From assembly GCF_000014065.1 (NCBI RefSeq), contig NC_008044.1, positions 1,573,501 to 1,637,500 on the forward strand: 64,000 nucleotides of DNA, given 5' to 3'. Under the pieces are notes generated by a model, which searched no databases, had not been told where the DNA came from, and was given only the letters and a program-made list of their open reading frames with translations. The stretch is from Ruegeria sp. TM1040 (GTDB lineage: Bacteria; Pseudomonadota; Alphaproteobacteria; Rhodobacterales; Rhodobacteraceae). The translations under genes and the position numbers were made by a program. Shown here in pieces: positions 45,465-55,013 of the stretch (positions within the stretch are counted from its first letter, which is position 1; every line of letters begins with the position of its first letter).

Positions 45465-46496
45465 ATGGACGCAATAATCCTCCAAATCCTGAACGGGCTC
45501 GACAAGGGCTCGGCCTATGCGCTGATCGCGCTGGGTCTGACATTGATTTTCGGCACGCTGGGCGTTGTAAACTTTGCCCATGGCGCGCTGTTCATGATTG
45601 GGGCCTTCTGTGCAGTGACGCTGTCGCGCATCCTGACGCTGAGCCATACGATCATTGATGAAACCAAAACCGACTTCCTCGGCAATCCGCTGAAAGTTGA
45701 GGTGCCTTATGTGCACGACATCTTTGGCGTCGAGATGGGGAATGCGATCATCGACTGGTCGGTGCCGCTGTCGGTGCTTTTTGCGATCCCGATCATGATT
45801 GCCGTGGGCGTGATCATGGAACGCGGTCTCATCAAGCATTTCTACAAGCGCCCCCACGCGGACCAGATCCTCGTGACCTTTGGTCTGGCGATCGTTCTGC
45901 AGGAGGTGATCAAATACTTTTACGGTGCCAACCCGATCCCGACCCCGGCGCCCGAAGCCTTCAAAGGCTCGCTCGATTTCGGGGCTGCACTCGGCTTTGA
46001 CCCCAACCTCATCATCTACCCCTACTGGCGCATCATCTACTTCTGCTTTGCAGCAGTAATCATTGGCGGCGTCTTTGCCTTCCTGCAGTTCACAACCTTC
46101 GGCATGGTGGTGCGTGCAGGCATGGCCGACCGCGAGACCGTGGGGCTACTGGGGATCAACATCGACCGCCGCTTTACCATCATCTTTGGTGTGGCCGCCG
46201 CCGTCGCAGGGCTTGCCGGGGTGATGTACACGCCGATCAACTCGCCCAACTATCACATGGGCATGGACTTCCTCGTGCTGAGCTTTGTGGTGGTGGTTGT
46301 CGGCGGCATGGGCTCCCTGCCCGGTGCGGTGCTGGCCGGCTTCCTTCTGGGCGTGCTCGAGAGCTTTGCCTCCATGCGCGAGGTCATCGACATCATCCCG
46401 GGCATCAACCAGGTCATCATCTATCTGGTCGCCATCATCATTCTTCTCACCCGCCCCCGTGGATTGATGGGCCGCAAAGGCGTGATGGAGGACTAA
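45465..46496 (+). CDS. livH: Liv-type ABC permease (LivH)
   Basis: A 343-residue inner-membrane permease with eight or so helices. The opening [29 protein letters not shown] and the segment [13 protein letters not shown] are LivH signatures. [15 protein letters not shown] is the cytoplasmic EAA-like loop. It pairs with LivM. Compared with E. coli LivH it has a longer loop at residues 60-100 ([20 protein letters not shown]). Five bases before livM. Confidence 0.93.
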   Translation: MDAIILQILNGLDKGSAYALIALGLTLIFGTLGVVNFAHGALFMIGAFCAVTLSRILTLSHTIIDETKTDFLGNPLKVEVPYVHDIFGVEMGNAIIDWSVPLSVLFAIPIMIAVGVIMERGLIKHFYKRPHADQILVTFGLAIVLQEVIKYFYGANPIPTPAPEAFKGSLDFGAALGFDPNLIIYPYWRIIYFCFAAVIIGGVFAFLQFTTFGMVVRAGMADRETVGLLGINIDRRFTIIFGVAAAVAGLAGVMYTPINSPNYHMGMDFLVLSFVVVVVGGMGSLPGAVLAGFLLGVLESFASMREVIDIIPGINQVIIYLVAIIILLTRPRGLMGRKGVMED

Positions 46497-46500
46497 GGAC

Positions 46501-47700
46501 ATGTTCAAACTGGAAAAAACCGATCTCAAACTTCTCATGATCGTGGCTGTTCTGACCATGTTCGCCCCGTTCATCCTGAACCCCTTCCCCGTCGACAGCG
46601 CCATGGCGCAGTTCAACGCGGGCTATCCGGACCTGATGCAGCGCTTTGTGATCTTTGGTGTCTTTGCCATCGGGTTCAACATCCTCTTTGGCCTCACCGG
46701 CTACCTCTCCTTTGGTCACGCGGCCTTTCTCGGGGTGGGGTCCTATGCGGCCGTCTGGATGTTCAAACTGCTGAGCATGAACGTGCTGCCCGCCATCGTG
46801 CTGTCGGTTCTGGTCTCCGGTCTCTTTTCGCTGGTGATTGGCTTTGTGAGCCTGCGGCGCTCGGGGATCTACTTCTCCATTCTGACTCTGGCCTTTGCCC
46901 AGATGATGTTTGCGCTGGCCTATTCGGTTCTGACCCCGATCACGGGCGGTGAAACGGGCCTGCAGTTGGCGCTGGATGATCCGCGCATTCTCGGCGCCAG
47001 CCAGACCGCCGAGGGCAATATCCCGGTCCCGAGCCTCTTTGGGCTGGAGATGCGCGACAGTGCAGAACTGGTGATCGGCGGCTGGTCCTTTACCTTCAAC
47101 TTTGGCTACTACTTCTGCGCGCTGGTGATGCTTGCATCGTTCTATCTCGCGATCCGCATCTTCCGCTCGCCCTTTGGGATGATGCTGCGGGCGGTGAAAT
47201 CCAACCAGCAGCGGATGAACTACACTGGTCTCAACTCCCGTCCCTATATGCTTGCGGCCTTTGTGATCTCTGGCATGTACGCGGGGCTCGCCGGTGGTCT
47301 CATGGCCTCCATGGACCCGCTGGCTGGCGCGGAGCGGATGCAGTGGACCGCATCGGGCGAAGTCGTTCTGATGACCATCCTTGGTGGGGCTGGCACGCTG
47401 ATCGGTCCGGTTCTGGGCGCAGGCTTCATCAAATACTTCGAGAACATCTTCTCCAAGATCAACGACAACGTGCTGCACAGCTGGTTCAGCTTCCTGCCGG
47501 ATGGGCTTGAGGACTTTGTGGTTTTCATCATCCACCCCTTTATCGGCAAGGGCTGGCATCTGACGCTTGGCATCCTCTTCATGCTGGTGGTGATCTACCT
47601 CCCCGGCGGACTTGTGGAAGGCGGACAGCGGGTCGGAAACTGGCTCAAGGGGCGCAAGAAGTCTGACGCCAAGCAGAGCAACACCAATCCGGCGGAATAA
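46501..47700 (+). CDS. livM: Liv-type ABC permease (LivM)
   Basis: A 399-residue permease. The core is typical: [21 protein letters not shown] near residue 60, and the later [15 protein letters not shown] coupling loop. An extra loop of about 40 residues occurs at 150-200 ([21 protein letters not shown]), longer than in the E. coli protein. It forms the membrane channel with LivH. Ten bases separate its stop from the livG start. Confidence 0.93.
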   Translation: MFKLEKTDLKLLMIVAVLTMFAPFILNPFPVDSAMAQFNAGYPDLMQRFVIFGVFAIGFNILFGLTGYLSFGHAAFLGVGSYAAVWMFKLLSMNVLPAIVLSVLVSGLFSLVIGFVSLRRSGIYFSILTLAFAQMMFALAYSVLTPITGGETGLQLALDDPRILGASQTAEGNIPVPSLFGLEMRDSAELVIGGWSFTFNFGYYFCALVMLASFYLAIRIFRSPFGMMLRAVKSNQQRMNYTGLNSRPYMLAAFVISGMYAGLAGGLMASMDPLAGAERMQWTASGEVVLMTILGGAGTLIGPVLGAGFIKYFENIFSKINDNVLHSWFSFLPDGLEDFVVFIIHPFIGKGWHLTLGILFMLVVIYLPGGLVEGGQRVGNWLKGRKKSDAKQSNTNPAE

Positions 47701-47710
47701 GGAGACCCTC

Positions 47711-48466
47711 ATGAGCATTCTCGAAGTCAAAAACGTCGGCAAACGCTTTGGTGGCCTCCAGGCGCTGTCGGATGTGAACCTCTCCGTCAAGGAGAACTCG
47801 GTCCACGCCATCATCGGCCCCAATGGGGCCGGCAAATCCACCCTGCTGAACTGTCTTGTCGGCAAGCTGATCCCCGACACCGGGTCAGTGATGTTCGACG
47901 GCCAGTCGGTGCTCGGGCGCGCGCCCTATGAGATCAACCAGATGGGCATCAGCCGCGTCTTTCAAACGCCTGAAATCTTTGGAGATCTGACGGTTCTTGA
48001 AAACATGATGATCCCCTGCCTGGCGAAACGGGACGGCGCGTTTGAGCTGAATGCCATTGCCGCAGTGATGTCGCAGCGCGACATTCTGGACCGTGCCGAA
48101 GCGATGCTGGTGGAGATGAATATGGCCGACAAACGCCATATGCACGCGGCCTCGCTCTCGCGTGGGGACAAACGGCGGCTGGAGATCGGCATGTGTCTCA
48201 GTCAGGAGCCACGGCTGCTCCTGTTGGATGAGCCCACCGCCGGTATGGCGCGGGCCGACACCAACAACACCATCGACCTGTTGAAACAGATCTCGGACGA
48301 GCGCGACATCACCATCGCCATCATCGAACACGACATGCATGTGGTGTTCTCGCTTGCCAATCGGATCACCGTTCTGGCGCAGGGCACCCCCCTCGTGGAG
48401 GACGATCCGCAAAACATCCGGGGCAACCCGAAGGTGCGCGAAGCCTACCTCGGCGAGACCGCGTAA
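47711..48466 (+). CDS. livG: Liv-type ABC ATPase (LivG)
   Basis: A 251-residue ATPase. Walker A is GPNGAGKST, Walker B LLLLDEPTAGM, and the His switch IIEHDM. The signature motif is SLSRGDKRRLEIG, where the usual LSGGQ or LAYGQ is replaced by LSRGD; it still has the downstream RRLEI of LivG proteins. The longer frame from 47612 overlaps livM and is rejected because ATG 47711 has a GGAGA site. It works with LivF as a heterodimer. Confidence 0.93.
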   Translation: MSILEVKNVGKRFGGLQALSDVNLSVKENSVHAIIGPNGAGKSTLLNCLVGKLIPDTGSVMFDGQSVLGRAPYEINQMGISRVFQTPEIFGDLTVLENMMIPCLAKRDGAFELNAIAAVMSQRDILDRAEAMLVEMNMADKRHMHAASLSRGDKRRLEIGMCLSQEPRLLLLDEPTAGMARADTNNTIDLLKQISDERDITIAIIEHDMHVVFSLANRITVLAQGTPLVEDDPQNIRGNPKVREAYLGETA

Positions 48467-48484
48467 CGGAGAAAGGACAAGACC

Positions 48485-49240
48485 ATGAACGTAAAACCGG
48501 ATTTCTCCAAGAGCGCCAACCACGCGGCCACCGCCCCTGCCTTTCTGTCGGTTTGGGATGTGCATGCCTATTACGGCGAAAGCTACATCGTGCAGGGCAT
48601 CAACTTTAATGTGCATGAGGGCGAAATCCTCGCGCTTTTGGGCCGCAATGGCGCGGGCAAGACCTCGACCCTGCGCTCCATCGCGCGCATCGGCTCTCCG
48701 ATGGTAACACGGGGCGAGATCTGGCTCGATCACCAGCCGCTGCACCTGATGGAAAGCCACGAGGCCGCCACTGCCGGTTTGGGTCTGGTGCCCGAAGATC
48801 GCCGCATCATTCCCGGTCTTACGGTCGAGGAAAACCTGCAGCTGGCACAGATTGCCCCACCAATCGGCTGGTCGATCGAGCGCCTCTACGAGCTCTTCCC
48901 GCGTCTGGGCGAGCGGCGCAAGCAGGAGGGCGTGACACTCTCGGGCGGCGAACAGCAAATGCTTGCGATTGCGCGCGCCCTGGCCCGCGACATCAAGGTG
49001 CTGTTGCTCGACGAACCCTACGAGGGTCTGGCCCCGGTGATCGTGGACGAGATCGAAAAAACCCTCATCCACATCAAGGAACAGGGGATGACCACCATCC
49101 TCGTAGAGCAAAACACGGTGCGGGCACTGCAACTGGCTGATCGGGCGGTGATCCTCGACACAGGCGGGATCGTTTTTGACGGCGCCGCGGCAGAGGTTCT
49201 CGAAAACGAAGAACTGCGTTCTGAATACCTCGCGATCTGA
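48485..49240 (+). CDS. livF: Liv-type ABC ATPase (LivF)
   Basis: A 251-residue ATPase. It has a non-conserved N-terminal extension of about 20 residues (KPDFSKSANHAATAPAF), then VWDVHAYYGESYIVQGINF. Walker A is GRNGAGKTS, the signature TLSGGEQQML, Walker B LLLDEPYEGLAP, with the LivF-type EQNTVRALQLADR. Last gene of the transporter, ended by the terminator at 49334. Its signature is canonical, unlike LivG's. Confidence 0.93.
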   Translation: MNVKPDFSKSANHAATAPAFLSVWDVHAYYGESYIVQGINFNVHEGEILALLGRNGAGKTSTLRSIARIGSPMVTRGEIWLDHQPLHLMESHEAATAGLGLVPEDRRIIPGLTVEENLQLAQIAPPIGWSIERLYELFPRLGERRKQEGVTLSGGEQQMLAIARALARDIKVLLLDEPYEGLAPVIVDEIEKTLIHIKEQGMTTILVEQNTVRALQLADRAVILDTGGIVFDGAAAEVLENEELRSEYLAI

Positions 49241-49333
49241 TCTGCGGATCGGACGCTGAAAAGGTGACGCCGCCGGCGCGCCATCTGGTTACTCCGTCGT
49301 GAGCGGCACATCCCTGCCACTCACACGACCTGG

Positions 49334-49363
49334 GCCGGGCCTGTTTTCAGGTCCGGCTTTTTT
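49334..49363 (+). terminator. Terminator of the liv-type operon
   Basis: GCCGGGCCTG (49334-49343) pairs with CAGGTCCGGC (49348-49357, one G-T pair) around TTTT, followed by six Ts. Confidence 0.9.
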
Positions 49364-49451
49364 CACACACCTCGACGGGGGTGAGCAGACCTTGCGGCCG
49401 TGACACACATGCGCCCTTCCCTTGCGCCAAGGCCCGCTTTAGAACCGGGCC

Positions 49452-50000
49452 ATGTCTGATCCCGCAACTGATCCCGCTTTTGACTATGCGCCTGTTGGAC
49501 TTGCGCTTTTGGAACATCGCATCATCAAGCGGTGCAATCTGCTCTTTGCCGAGATCTTTGACGCCCCCCCAGAGGCGCTTTGCGAGACACCAATTGCTGC
49601 GCTTTATCCCAGCGCCGAGGATTACCAGCGCATAGGCGAGATCTTGCAGTTGCCGGAATCACAAAGCGGAATCTACCACGACGAACGCATTATGCGTCGC
49701 ACGTCGGGCGCGCTGTTCTGGTGCCGGGTGCGCGGGCGATCCCTCGACGGTGCGCGCCCGTTTCAGGCCGGTGTATGGTCCTTTGCCGATCTCTCCGAGG
49801 AGCGCCCCGTTGTCAGCCTGACCCCACGCGAACGCGAAGTCGCGATCCTCACCTGTCGGGGGCTCTCGGCCAAGGAAATTGGCCTCAAACTGGATCTCTC
49901 CTATCGTACGGTAGAGACTCACCGGGCGCGCCTCTTGGTGAAATTCAACGCCAAAAAGCTGCCCGAACTGGTCGCAAAACTCAGTGGCATGCCTCTTTGA
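49452..50000 (+). CDS. PAS-LuxR transcriptional regulator
   Basis: A 182-residue regulator. Residues about 5-115 look like a PAS sensor domain (FDYAPVGLALLEHRIIKRCN, then MRRTSGALFWCRVRG). A LuxR helix-turn-helix follows at 120-180 (LTPREREVAILTCRGLSAKEIG, then YRTVETHRARLL). It has no receiver domain, so it responds to a ligand or redox signal through PAS. It sits between the liv-type terminator and accB; either neighbour could be a target. PAS-LuxR proteins of this size are common in Roseobacters. Confidence 0.87.
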   Translation: MSDPATDPAFDYAPVGLALLEHRIIKRCNLLFAEIFDAPPEALCETPIAALYPSAEDYQRIGEILQLPESQSGIYHDERIMRRTSGALFWCRVRGRSLDGARPFQAGVWSFADLSEERPVVSLTPREREVAILTCRGLSAKEIGLKLDLSYRTVETHRARLLVKFNAKKLPELVAKLSGMPL

Positions 50001-50173
50001 AGCCCGCAGAGAGGCCGATATTTCCCTGCAAAAATGATTGAAAAGAGAGGCTTTCCCCCTCATCTTCAGAGGCAATCAAGCACGCTTTCCTTATGGTCAG
50101 CTATGGCTTATAAGGCCAAAAATTTCCGCCCCGGACGCATTCGGGGCCAGACAGGACCCTGCCGAGGAACACA

Positions 50174-50665
50174 ATGACAAATAAATCTCACGAAGCAGAT
50201 GTGGCGTTCATCAAGGCTCTGGCGGAGCTTTTGCGCGAAAACGACCTGACCGAGCTTCAGGTCAAGCGCGACTACGCGGAAGATGACAGCCTGAATGTGC
50301 GCGTCTCCCGCCAGCACCCCGCTCCCGCCGCGCCGGTTCACGTCGCAGCAGCCCCCGCGCCTGCCCCGGCCGCCGCAGCGCCCGCCGCTGTCGCAGCCGC
50401 AGCGCCCGCATCCGACGATCCTGCCAATCACCCCGGCGCTGTGACCTCCCCGATGGTGGGCACCGCCTATCTCGCACCCGAGCCGGGCGCTTCTGCCTTT
50501 GTGTCCGTGGGTCAGCAAGTGAGCGAAGGCGACACCCTGTTGATCGTCGAAGCAATGAAGACCATGAACCATATCCCGGCCCCCAAATCGGGCACCGTGA
50601 AGCGCATCCTTGTTGAAGATGGCGCCGCGGTCGAGTTTGGTCATCCGCTCGTCATCGTCGAGTAA
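50174..50665 (+). CDS. accB: Biotin carboxyl carrier protein of acetyl-CoA carboxylase
   Basis: A 163-residue carrier. The N-terminal helical domain (residues 1-45) is followed by a long Ala/Pro linker (50-85). The biotinyl domain has the biotin site Lys in [13 protein letters not shown] near residue 129. Biotin is carboxylated by AccC, and CO2 is passed to acetyl-CoA by AccAD for fatty-acid synthesis. accC starts 9 bases after its stop. Confidence 0.96.
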   Translation: MTNKSHEADVAFIKALAELLRENDLTELQVKRDYAEDDSLNVRVSRQHPAPAAPVHVAAAPAPAPAAAAPAAVAAAAPASDDPANHPGAVTSPMVGTAYLAPEPGASAFVSVGQQVSEGDTLLIVEAMKTMNHIPAPKSGTVKRILVEDGAAVEFGHPLVIVE

Positions 50666-50674
50666 GGCCCTGCC

Positions 50675-52024
50675 ATGTTTGACAAAATCTTAATTGCCAA
50701 CCGGGGTGAGATCGCGCTGCGCGTGATCCGTGCCTGCCGCGAGATGGGCATCCAATCCGTTGCGGTGCACTCCACCGCCGACGCCGATGCCATGCATGTG
50801 CGCATGGCCGATGAGTCGATCTGCATTGGCCCACCGTCAGGCGCCCAGAGCTATCTGTCGATCCCCGCGATCATCTCCGCCTGCGAAATTTCGGGCGCTC
50901 AGGCGATCCACCCGGGCTACGGGTTTCTCTCCGAGAACGCCAATTTTGTGCAGATCGTCGAGGACCACGGGCTGACCTTCATCGGCCCCTCCGCAGAACA
51001 TATTCGCCAGATGGGCGACAAGATCACCGCAAAAGACACCGCAAAAGCGCTCGGCATTCCTTGTGTGCCGGGATCTGACGGCGGTGTGCCCGATGTGGAG
51101 ACCGCAAAAAAGGTCGCCGCCGAAATGGGCTATCCGGTGATCATCAAGGCCACCGCCGGTGGCGGCGGGCGCGGCATGAAAGTGGCCCAGACCGAAGCAG
51201 ATCTGGTTCAAGCGTTCCAGACCGCGCGCTCAGAAGCCAAAGCGGCCTTTGGCAACGACGAAGTCTACATGGAGAAATACCTCCAGCGTCCGCGCCACAT
51301 CGAGATCCAGGTCTTTGGTGATGGCAAAGGCGGCGGCGTACACCTGGGCGAGCGCGACTGCTCCTTGCAGCGGCGCCACCAGAAGGTCTTTGAAGAGGCT
51401 CCCGGCCCCTGCATCACCGAGGAAGAGCGTGCCAAGATCGGCAAGATCTGCGCGGATGCGATCGGCAAGATGGGCTACTCCGGTGCGGGTACCGTCGAAT
51501 TCCTCTATGAGGATGGCGAGTTCTACTTCATCGAGATGAACACCCGCCTGCAGGTGGAACACCCTGTGACCGAAGCCATCTTTGGCGTCGACCTGGTGCG
51601 TGAACAGATCCGCGTTGCCTCTGGCCTGCCGCTCTCGTTCACGCAGGATGATCTGATCATCAACGGTCACGCCATCGAAGTGCGCATCAATGCCGAAAAG
51701 CTGCCGAATTTCTCGCCCTGCCCGGGTAAGATCACCGCATATCATGCCCCCGGCGGCCTTGGCGTGCGGATGGATTCGGCGCTTTATGACGGCTACTCGA
51801 TCCCGCCGTACTACGACAGCCTGATCGGCAAGCTGATCGTCCACGGGCGCGACCGGGAAGAGGCCCTTGCGCGTCTCAGCCGCTCGCTGGGCGAGCTCAT
51901 TGTGGACGGGATCGATACCACGGTGCCGCTGTTCCACGCGCTCTTGCAGGAAAAAGACATCCACACCGGTGAGTACAACATTCACTGGCTGGAAAAATGG
52001 CTTGAAGCCAACCTTCAGGCCTGA
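50675..52024 (+). CDS. accC: Biotin carboxylase
   Basis: A 449-residue ATP-grasp enzyme that carboxylates the biotin of AccB with bicarbonate and ATP. The N-terminal [29 protein letters not shown] for ATP binding, [12 protein letters not shown], and [14 protein letters not shown] are all present in normal order. Length is the family standard. It is in the accB-accC-aat run common to Rhodobacterales. A weak hairpin follows at 52037. Confidence 0.97.
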   Translation: MFDKILIANRGEIALRVIRACREMGIQSVAVHSTADADAMHVRMADESICIGPPSGAQSYLSIPAIISACEISGAQAIHPGYGFLSENANFVQIVEDHGLTFIGPSAEHIRQMGDKITAKDTAKALGIPCVPGSDGGVPDVETAKKVAAEMGYPVIIKATAGGGGRGMKVAQTEADLVQAFQTARSEAKAAFGNDEVYMEKYLQRPRHIEIQVFGDGKGGGVHLGERDCSLQRRHQKVFEEAPGPCITEEERAKIGKICADAIGKMGYSGAGTVEFLYEDGEFYFIEMNTRLQVEHPVTEAIFGVDLVREQIRVASGLPLSFTQDDLIINGHAIEVRINAEKLPNFSPCPGKITAYHAPGGLGVRMDSALYDGYSIPPYYDSLIGKLIVHGRDREEALARLSRSLGELIVDGIDTTVPLFHALLQEKDIHTGEYNIHWLEKWLEANLQA

Positions 52025-52036
52025 GACATCTTTCTG

Positions 52037-52063
52037 GGGGCGGCGGTTTAAAACCTCCGCCCC
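52037..52063 (+). terminator. Weak hairpin after accC
   Basis: GGGGCGG (52037-52043) pairs with CCGCCCC (52057-52063), extended by GG/CC after a mismatch. No T-run, so it may be leaky and aat may be co-transcribed. Confidence 0.4.
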
Positions 52064-52089
52064 TCTGCTACCCCGTGCTAGGCTAATCT

Positions 52090-52722
52090 ATGACGCTCAG
52101 CGCTGATCTCCTGCTTCATGCTTACGCGAACGGCGTCTTCCCCATGGCGGAGAGCCGCGACGATCCAGAGGTGTTCTGGGTCGATCCAAAGCGCCGTGGC
52201 ATTCTGCCTTTGGACGGTTTTCGGATTTCTCGTTCTCTGGCCAAACGCCTTCGCCGCGATGATTACAGCATCAGCGTAAACCGCGATTTTGCGGGCGTGG
52301 TGCAGGGGTGTGCCGATCGCGAAGAGACCTGGATCAACGGTGAAATCTTTGACCGTTACCAAGAGCTGCATCACGACGGATTTGCTCACTCTCTCGAAGT
52401 CTGGATGGACGATGCGCTGGTGGGGGGCGTCTACGGCGTCTCACTTGGGGGCGCCTTTTTTGGCGAAAGCATGTTCTCGCGCCGGCGAGATGCCTCCAAG
52501 ATTGCACTCGCCTATCTCGTGGATCGTCTGAACGCAGGCGGCTACATTCTATGTGACACCCAGTTCATCACGCCTCATCTGGCGTCTCTTGGGGGGCGGG
52601 AAATCAGCCGCGCGGCTTATCGCAGAAGGCTCGCCGAGGCGCTGGACCAGCCGGGAGATTTCATCTCTCCCGCGCTCCCGTCACCTCAGGTGCTCTTGCA
52701 GCGCAGAACCCAGACGTCGTAA
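52090..52722 (+). CDS. aat: Leucyl/phenylalanyl-tRNA-protein transferase
   Basis: A 210-residue enzyme adding Leu or Phe to proteins with N-terminal Arg or Lys, marking them for ClpAP through the N-end rule. The signatures are LLHAYANGVFPMAE, WWDPKRRGILPLD-like WVDPKRRGILPLD, then ESMFSRRRDASKIAL and DTQFITPHLASLG. The end overlaps the convergent DUF2155 gene by 37 bases, so both reading frames share the 3' end. Confidence 0.95.
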   Translation: MTLSADLLLHAYANGVFPMAESRDDPEVFWVDPKRRGILPLDGFRISRSLAKRLRRDDYSISVNRDFAGVVQGCADREETWINGEIFDRYQELHHDGFAHSLEVWMDDALVGGVYGVSLGGAFFGESMFSRRRDASKIALAYLVDRLNAGGYILCDTQFITPHLASLGGREISRAAYRRRLAEALDQPGDFISPALPSPQVLLQRRTQTS

Positions 52723-53123
52723 CGGCGATGATCGAGTGCGTTGAGCGCGGGGCTCGATGCAATCATCCAACCATCAAAGAACACTTTGCCGTCCTGGCGA
52801 TCCCGGATCGTCAGATACGCAAAAGCATCCCCCGAGGGGTTCTCTGTTGGATAGCGGCACTCGCGCAAAGTCACGATCAGGCCGAAGATCTCTGCCGTGC
52901 CACCGGTCTGCACCTCGACATCGACACTCTTGCCGTTGACCTTATCTAGCCCGCGCAGGCTCGTAAGTGTACCCTCGGTTGCCTCGATGCGTTCAACACG
53001 CTCACGGCTTTCGGGGACGCGCGGCTGCACGATCACCGGGTCAAGCTCCTCGACAGAGATCGTCTGAGCCGAAAGCGGCGCCGATGCCAGAAGGCAAAAA
53101 GCAAGTGTGATCAGGCGCTTCAT
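52686..53123 (-). CDS. DUF2155 domain-containing periplasmic protein
   Basis: A 145-residue protein with a Sec signal peptide (ITLAFCLLASAPLSAQ, cleaved about residue 20). The C-terminal 90 residues (LRGLDKVNGKSVDVEV, RECRYPTENPSGDAFAYLTI, FDGWMIASSPALNALDH) form the DUF2155 domain, found throughout Alphaproteobacteria. Role unknown. Its start overlaps the mlaD-like stop by one base of ATGA. Gene order NDUFA12-(mlaD)-DUF2155-aat recurs in Rhodobacterales. Confidence 0.9.
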   Translation of the reverse strand: MKRLITLAFCLLASAPLSAQTISVEELDPVIVQPRVPESRERVERIEATEGTLTSLRGLDKVNGKSVDVEVQTGGTAEIFGLIVTLRECRYPTENPSGDAFAYLTIRDRQDGKVFFDGWMIASSPALNALDHRRYDVWVLRCKST

Positions 53124-53575
53124 CAGGATTCGTCACCGCCGCCGGAGACAAATTTGACCAGCAGAGAAATCAGGCTCACCGCCCCTTGGGTGTCCACGAT
53201 CTCATCACCCGCCTCAAGGTTGAAGGGCGAACCGCCCGGCATCACTTCGACAAAATTTCCACCAAGCAACCCCTCTGACGCGATCACAATGGCGCTGTCG
53301 TCGGGGATCATGATGCTTTTATCCACCGAAAAGGTCGTGTCCGCGCGAAAGGTTTCCGCATTGAGCGCCACATCCGTCACGGTTCCGATCTTCACGCCAG
53401 CAAGACGCACATCGGTCCCGACACTCACCCCTTCCAGAGAGCGAAAGGACGCCGTCAGCGGGTAGCTATCGCCGCCGCGCGAAAGGCCCGCGGCCTGTGC
53501 GGCATAAAACGCAAACCCTGCTGCCACGGCCAGCACAAGGCCACCGGTCAGCACTTCGGTTGTGGAATGGGTCAT
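53123..53575 (-). CDS. mlaD: MlaD-like lipid-transport MCE protein
   Basis: A 150-residue protein with one N-terminal membrane helix (about residues 8-28) and one MCE domain (30-120; YPLTASFRSLEGVSVGTDVRLAGVKIGTV). MlaD forms a hexameric ring between the inner membrane and the periplasm and passes phospholipids from the outer membrane to MlaFEB. The other mla genes are not here. I start at ATG 53575; the upstream extension covers the NDUFA12 gap and is not family-like. Coupled to DUF2155 by an ATGA overlap. Confidence 0.88.
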   Translation of the reverse strand: MTHSTTEVLTGGLVLAVAAGFAFYAAQAAGLSRGGDSYPLTASFRSLEGVSVGTDVRLAGVKIGTVTDVALNAETFRADTTFSVDKSIMIPDDSAIVIASEGLLGGNFVEVMPGGSPFNLEAGDEIVDTQGAVSLISLLVKFVSGGGDES

Positions 53576-53645
53576 TACAAACCTGCCTTTTGGCCAGATC
53601 GCAAAGGGACGTCGGGCAATATCCGCGCGTCCCTTTGGCGTAAAC

Positions 53646-54032
53646 TTATTCGGGGCTCCACGCCTCGTAATCGCTGCGCGGTTTTGGCGTGCCACCCGCG
53701 CGGATCGAGCCCGCCGGCGCGTACGCCAGCATGGTGCCAGTCAGGTTTTCCTGATGCGGCTTTTCCCAATCCTTGTGTTTCAGCGGCTTCTCGCTCGGCA
53801 CTTCGTTAAAAGTGCGGTGCAACCAGCCATGCCAGTCGGCACTGACGCGCGACGCCTCTGCCTCGCCATTGAAGATCACCCAGCGACGGCTGTCATCTGC
53901 GTTGCGATAGAATACGTTGCCCTGATCGTCCTCACCGACCTTAACCCCCTTGCGGCGGGTGTAGATCATTGTGTTGAGCGTGGCGCCATTCCACCAAGTC
54001 ACAGCCTGCAAAAGCGAATTCAGGATTCCCAT
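53646..54032 (-). CDS. NADH-quinone oxidoreductase NDUFA12-type accessory subunit
   Basis: A 128-residue protein. WNGATLNTMIYTRRKGVKVGEDDQGNVFY and RRWVIFNGEAEASRVSADWHGWLH match the NDUFA12/B17.2 supernumerary subunit of complex I, shared between Alphaproteobacteria and mitochondria. It helps assembly or stability of the peripheral arm. Start ATG 54032. First of the three-gene leftward run towards DUF2155. Confidence 0.92.
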   Translation of the reverse strand: MGILNSLLQAVTWWNGATLNTMIYTRRKGVKVGEDDQGNVFYRNADDSRRWVIFNGEAEASRVSADWHGWLHRTFNEVPSEKPLKHKDWEKPHQENLTGTMLAYAPAGSIRAGGTPKPRSDYEAWSPE

Positions 54033-54152
54033 GGGTCCCTCCGAAAATCTCTCCCCCGATATGGCCCATTCTCGACCCGAGGTCCAGTGGTTCGCGGTCA
54101 AGTGGTGAATAGAGCGGCGGGAAACAGCAAGATCGCCACGCTTTCGCGTCCC

Positions 54153-54545
54153 TTAGCTGCCACGAGAGCGCTGCTCACAGAAGCGTAAACGGTTGCCAAA
54201 GGGATCTGTCACCGTGATCTGCAGCCCCCACGGCATCGCATCAAGCGCCGGTTTGATGTTGCGATAGCGTTTTTCACCCAGTTCCGCATGAAGCGCCATG
54301 GCATTGTCGATGGGGACAAAACAGGTAGAGCCCGGCGTGGCATCCCCGTGATGTTCGCTCAGGTGCAGGATGCAGCCTGACCGCGAGATCTGCATATAGA
54401 TCGGAAGATCCTCTTCGTGCTGATACTCCCAATCCAGAGAAAACCCCAAATAATCAATATAGTAGTCGCGCGCCTTCTGCAGATCAAAAATTCGAACCAC
54501 GGGAATGGCGGGGCGGATGGTCACCGTTTGCGAAGTCTGCTCCAT
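54153..54545 (-). CDS. Glyoxalase/bleomycin-resistance (VOC) superfamily protein
   Basis: A 130-residue single-domain vicinal-oxygen-chelate protein. The sequence IPVVRIFDLQKARDYYIDYLGF opens the fold, ILHLSEHHGDATPG holds a probable metal His, and VTDPFGNRLRFCE closes it. It resembles bleomycin-binding or glyoxalase-like proteins; substrate unknown. ATG 54545 is chosen over the longer frame to 54623, which would run into the RidA gene. It starts 12 bases after the RidA stop, so the two may be one operon. Confidence 0.85.
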   Translation of the reverse strand: MEQTSQTVTIRPAIPVVRIFDLQKARDYYIDYLGFSLDWEYQHEEDLPIYMQISRSGCILHLSEHHGDATPGSTCFVPIDNAMALHAELGEKRYRNIKPALDAMPWGLQITVTDPFGNRLRFCEQRSRGS

Positions 54546-54556
54546 CTGTCGCGCGC

Positions 54557-54922
54557 CTATGCCGGGGTCGCCAGTGCTGTCACTTCGATCTCGATCCGGT
54601 ATTCCGGCGCGATCAGGTTGCATTCAATCATGGTCGCGGCAGGCGGGTTTTCTCCAAAGGTTTCAGCAAGGATCGGCCAGCAGGGTTCAAACTCGGACGC
54701 ATCGGGAAGGTAATAATTCACGCGTACCACCTCGGCAAAACTCACACCGGCCTTGGCAAGCGCAGCCTCGATGGTCGCCAGAGCCGAGCGGCACTGTGCC
54801 ACCACATCTTCGCCCTGCCCCACGGTGCCGGCGACATGCACAAAGCCGCCCGCCACAACCGCTCGGCAATAGCCGACCTTGGCCTCAAATTCTCCGCCCG
54901 AAGAAATGCGTTTTATCGTCAT
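54557..54922 (-). CDS. RidA family protein
   Basis: A 121-residue YjgF/RidA-type trimeric protein. RidA hydrolyses reactive enamine/imine intermediates made by PLP enzymes. The N-terminal VGYCRAVVAGGFVHVAGTVGQ and the C-terminal IECNLIAPEYRIEIEV give the fold. The catalytic Arg of RidA proper (usually in a C-terminal PxARxxVEV) is not seen as such; here the stretch reads PEYRIEIEV, so it may be a divergent subfamily. Start ATG 54922. Confidence 0.85.
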   Translation of the reverse strand: MTIKRISSGGEFEAKVGYCRAVVAGGFVHVAGTVGQGEDVVAQCRSALATIEAALAKAGVSFAEVVRVNYYLPDASEFEPCWPILAETFGENPPAATMIECNLIAPEYRIEIEVTALATPA

Positions 54923-55013
54923 GAGGCGTCCTTCCACTTCGCTTGAACAGTTTGTCACATGGAAAGTCTATGGTGGATTGGCGCGCATCGGCACTGCAAA
55001 TTATGCATTTCTG

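Noticed and set aside
46447-47880. A 477-codon minus-strand frame across livM and livG
   Set aside because: His/Asp-rich shadow translation of transporter genes whose motifs are clear on the other strand.
50300-50420. Ala/Pro-rich repeat in accB as a distinct repeat element
   Set aside because: It is the normal flexible linker of biotin carrier proteins.
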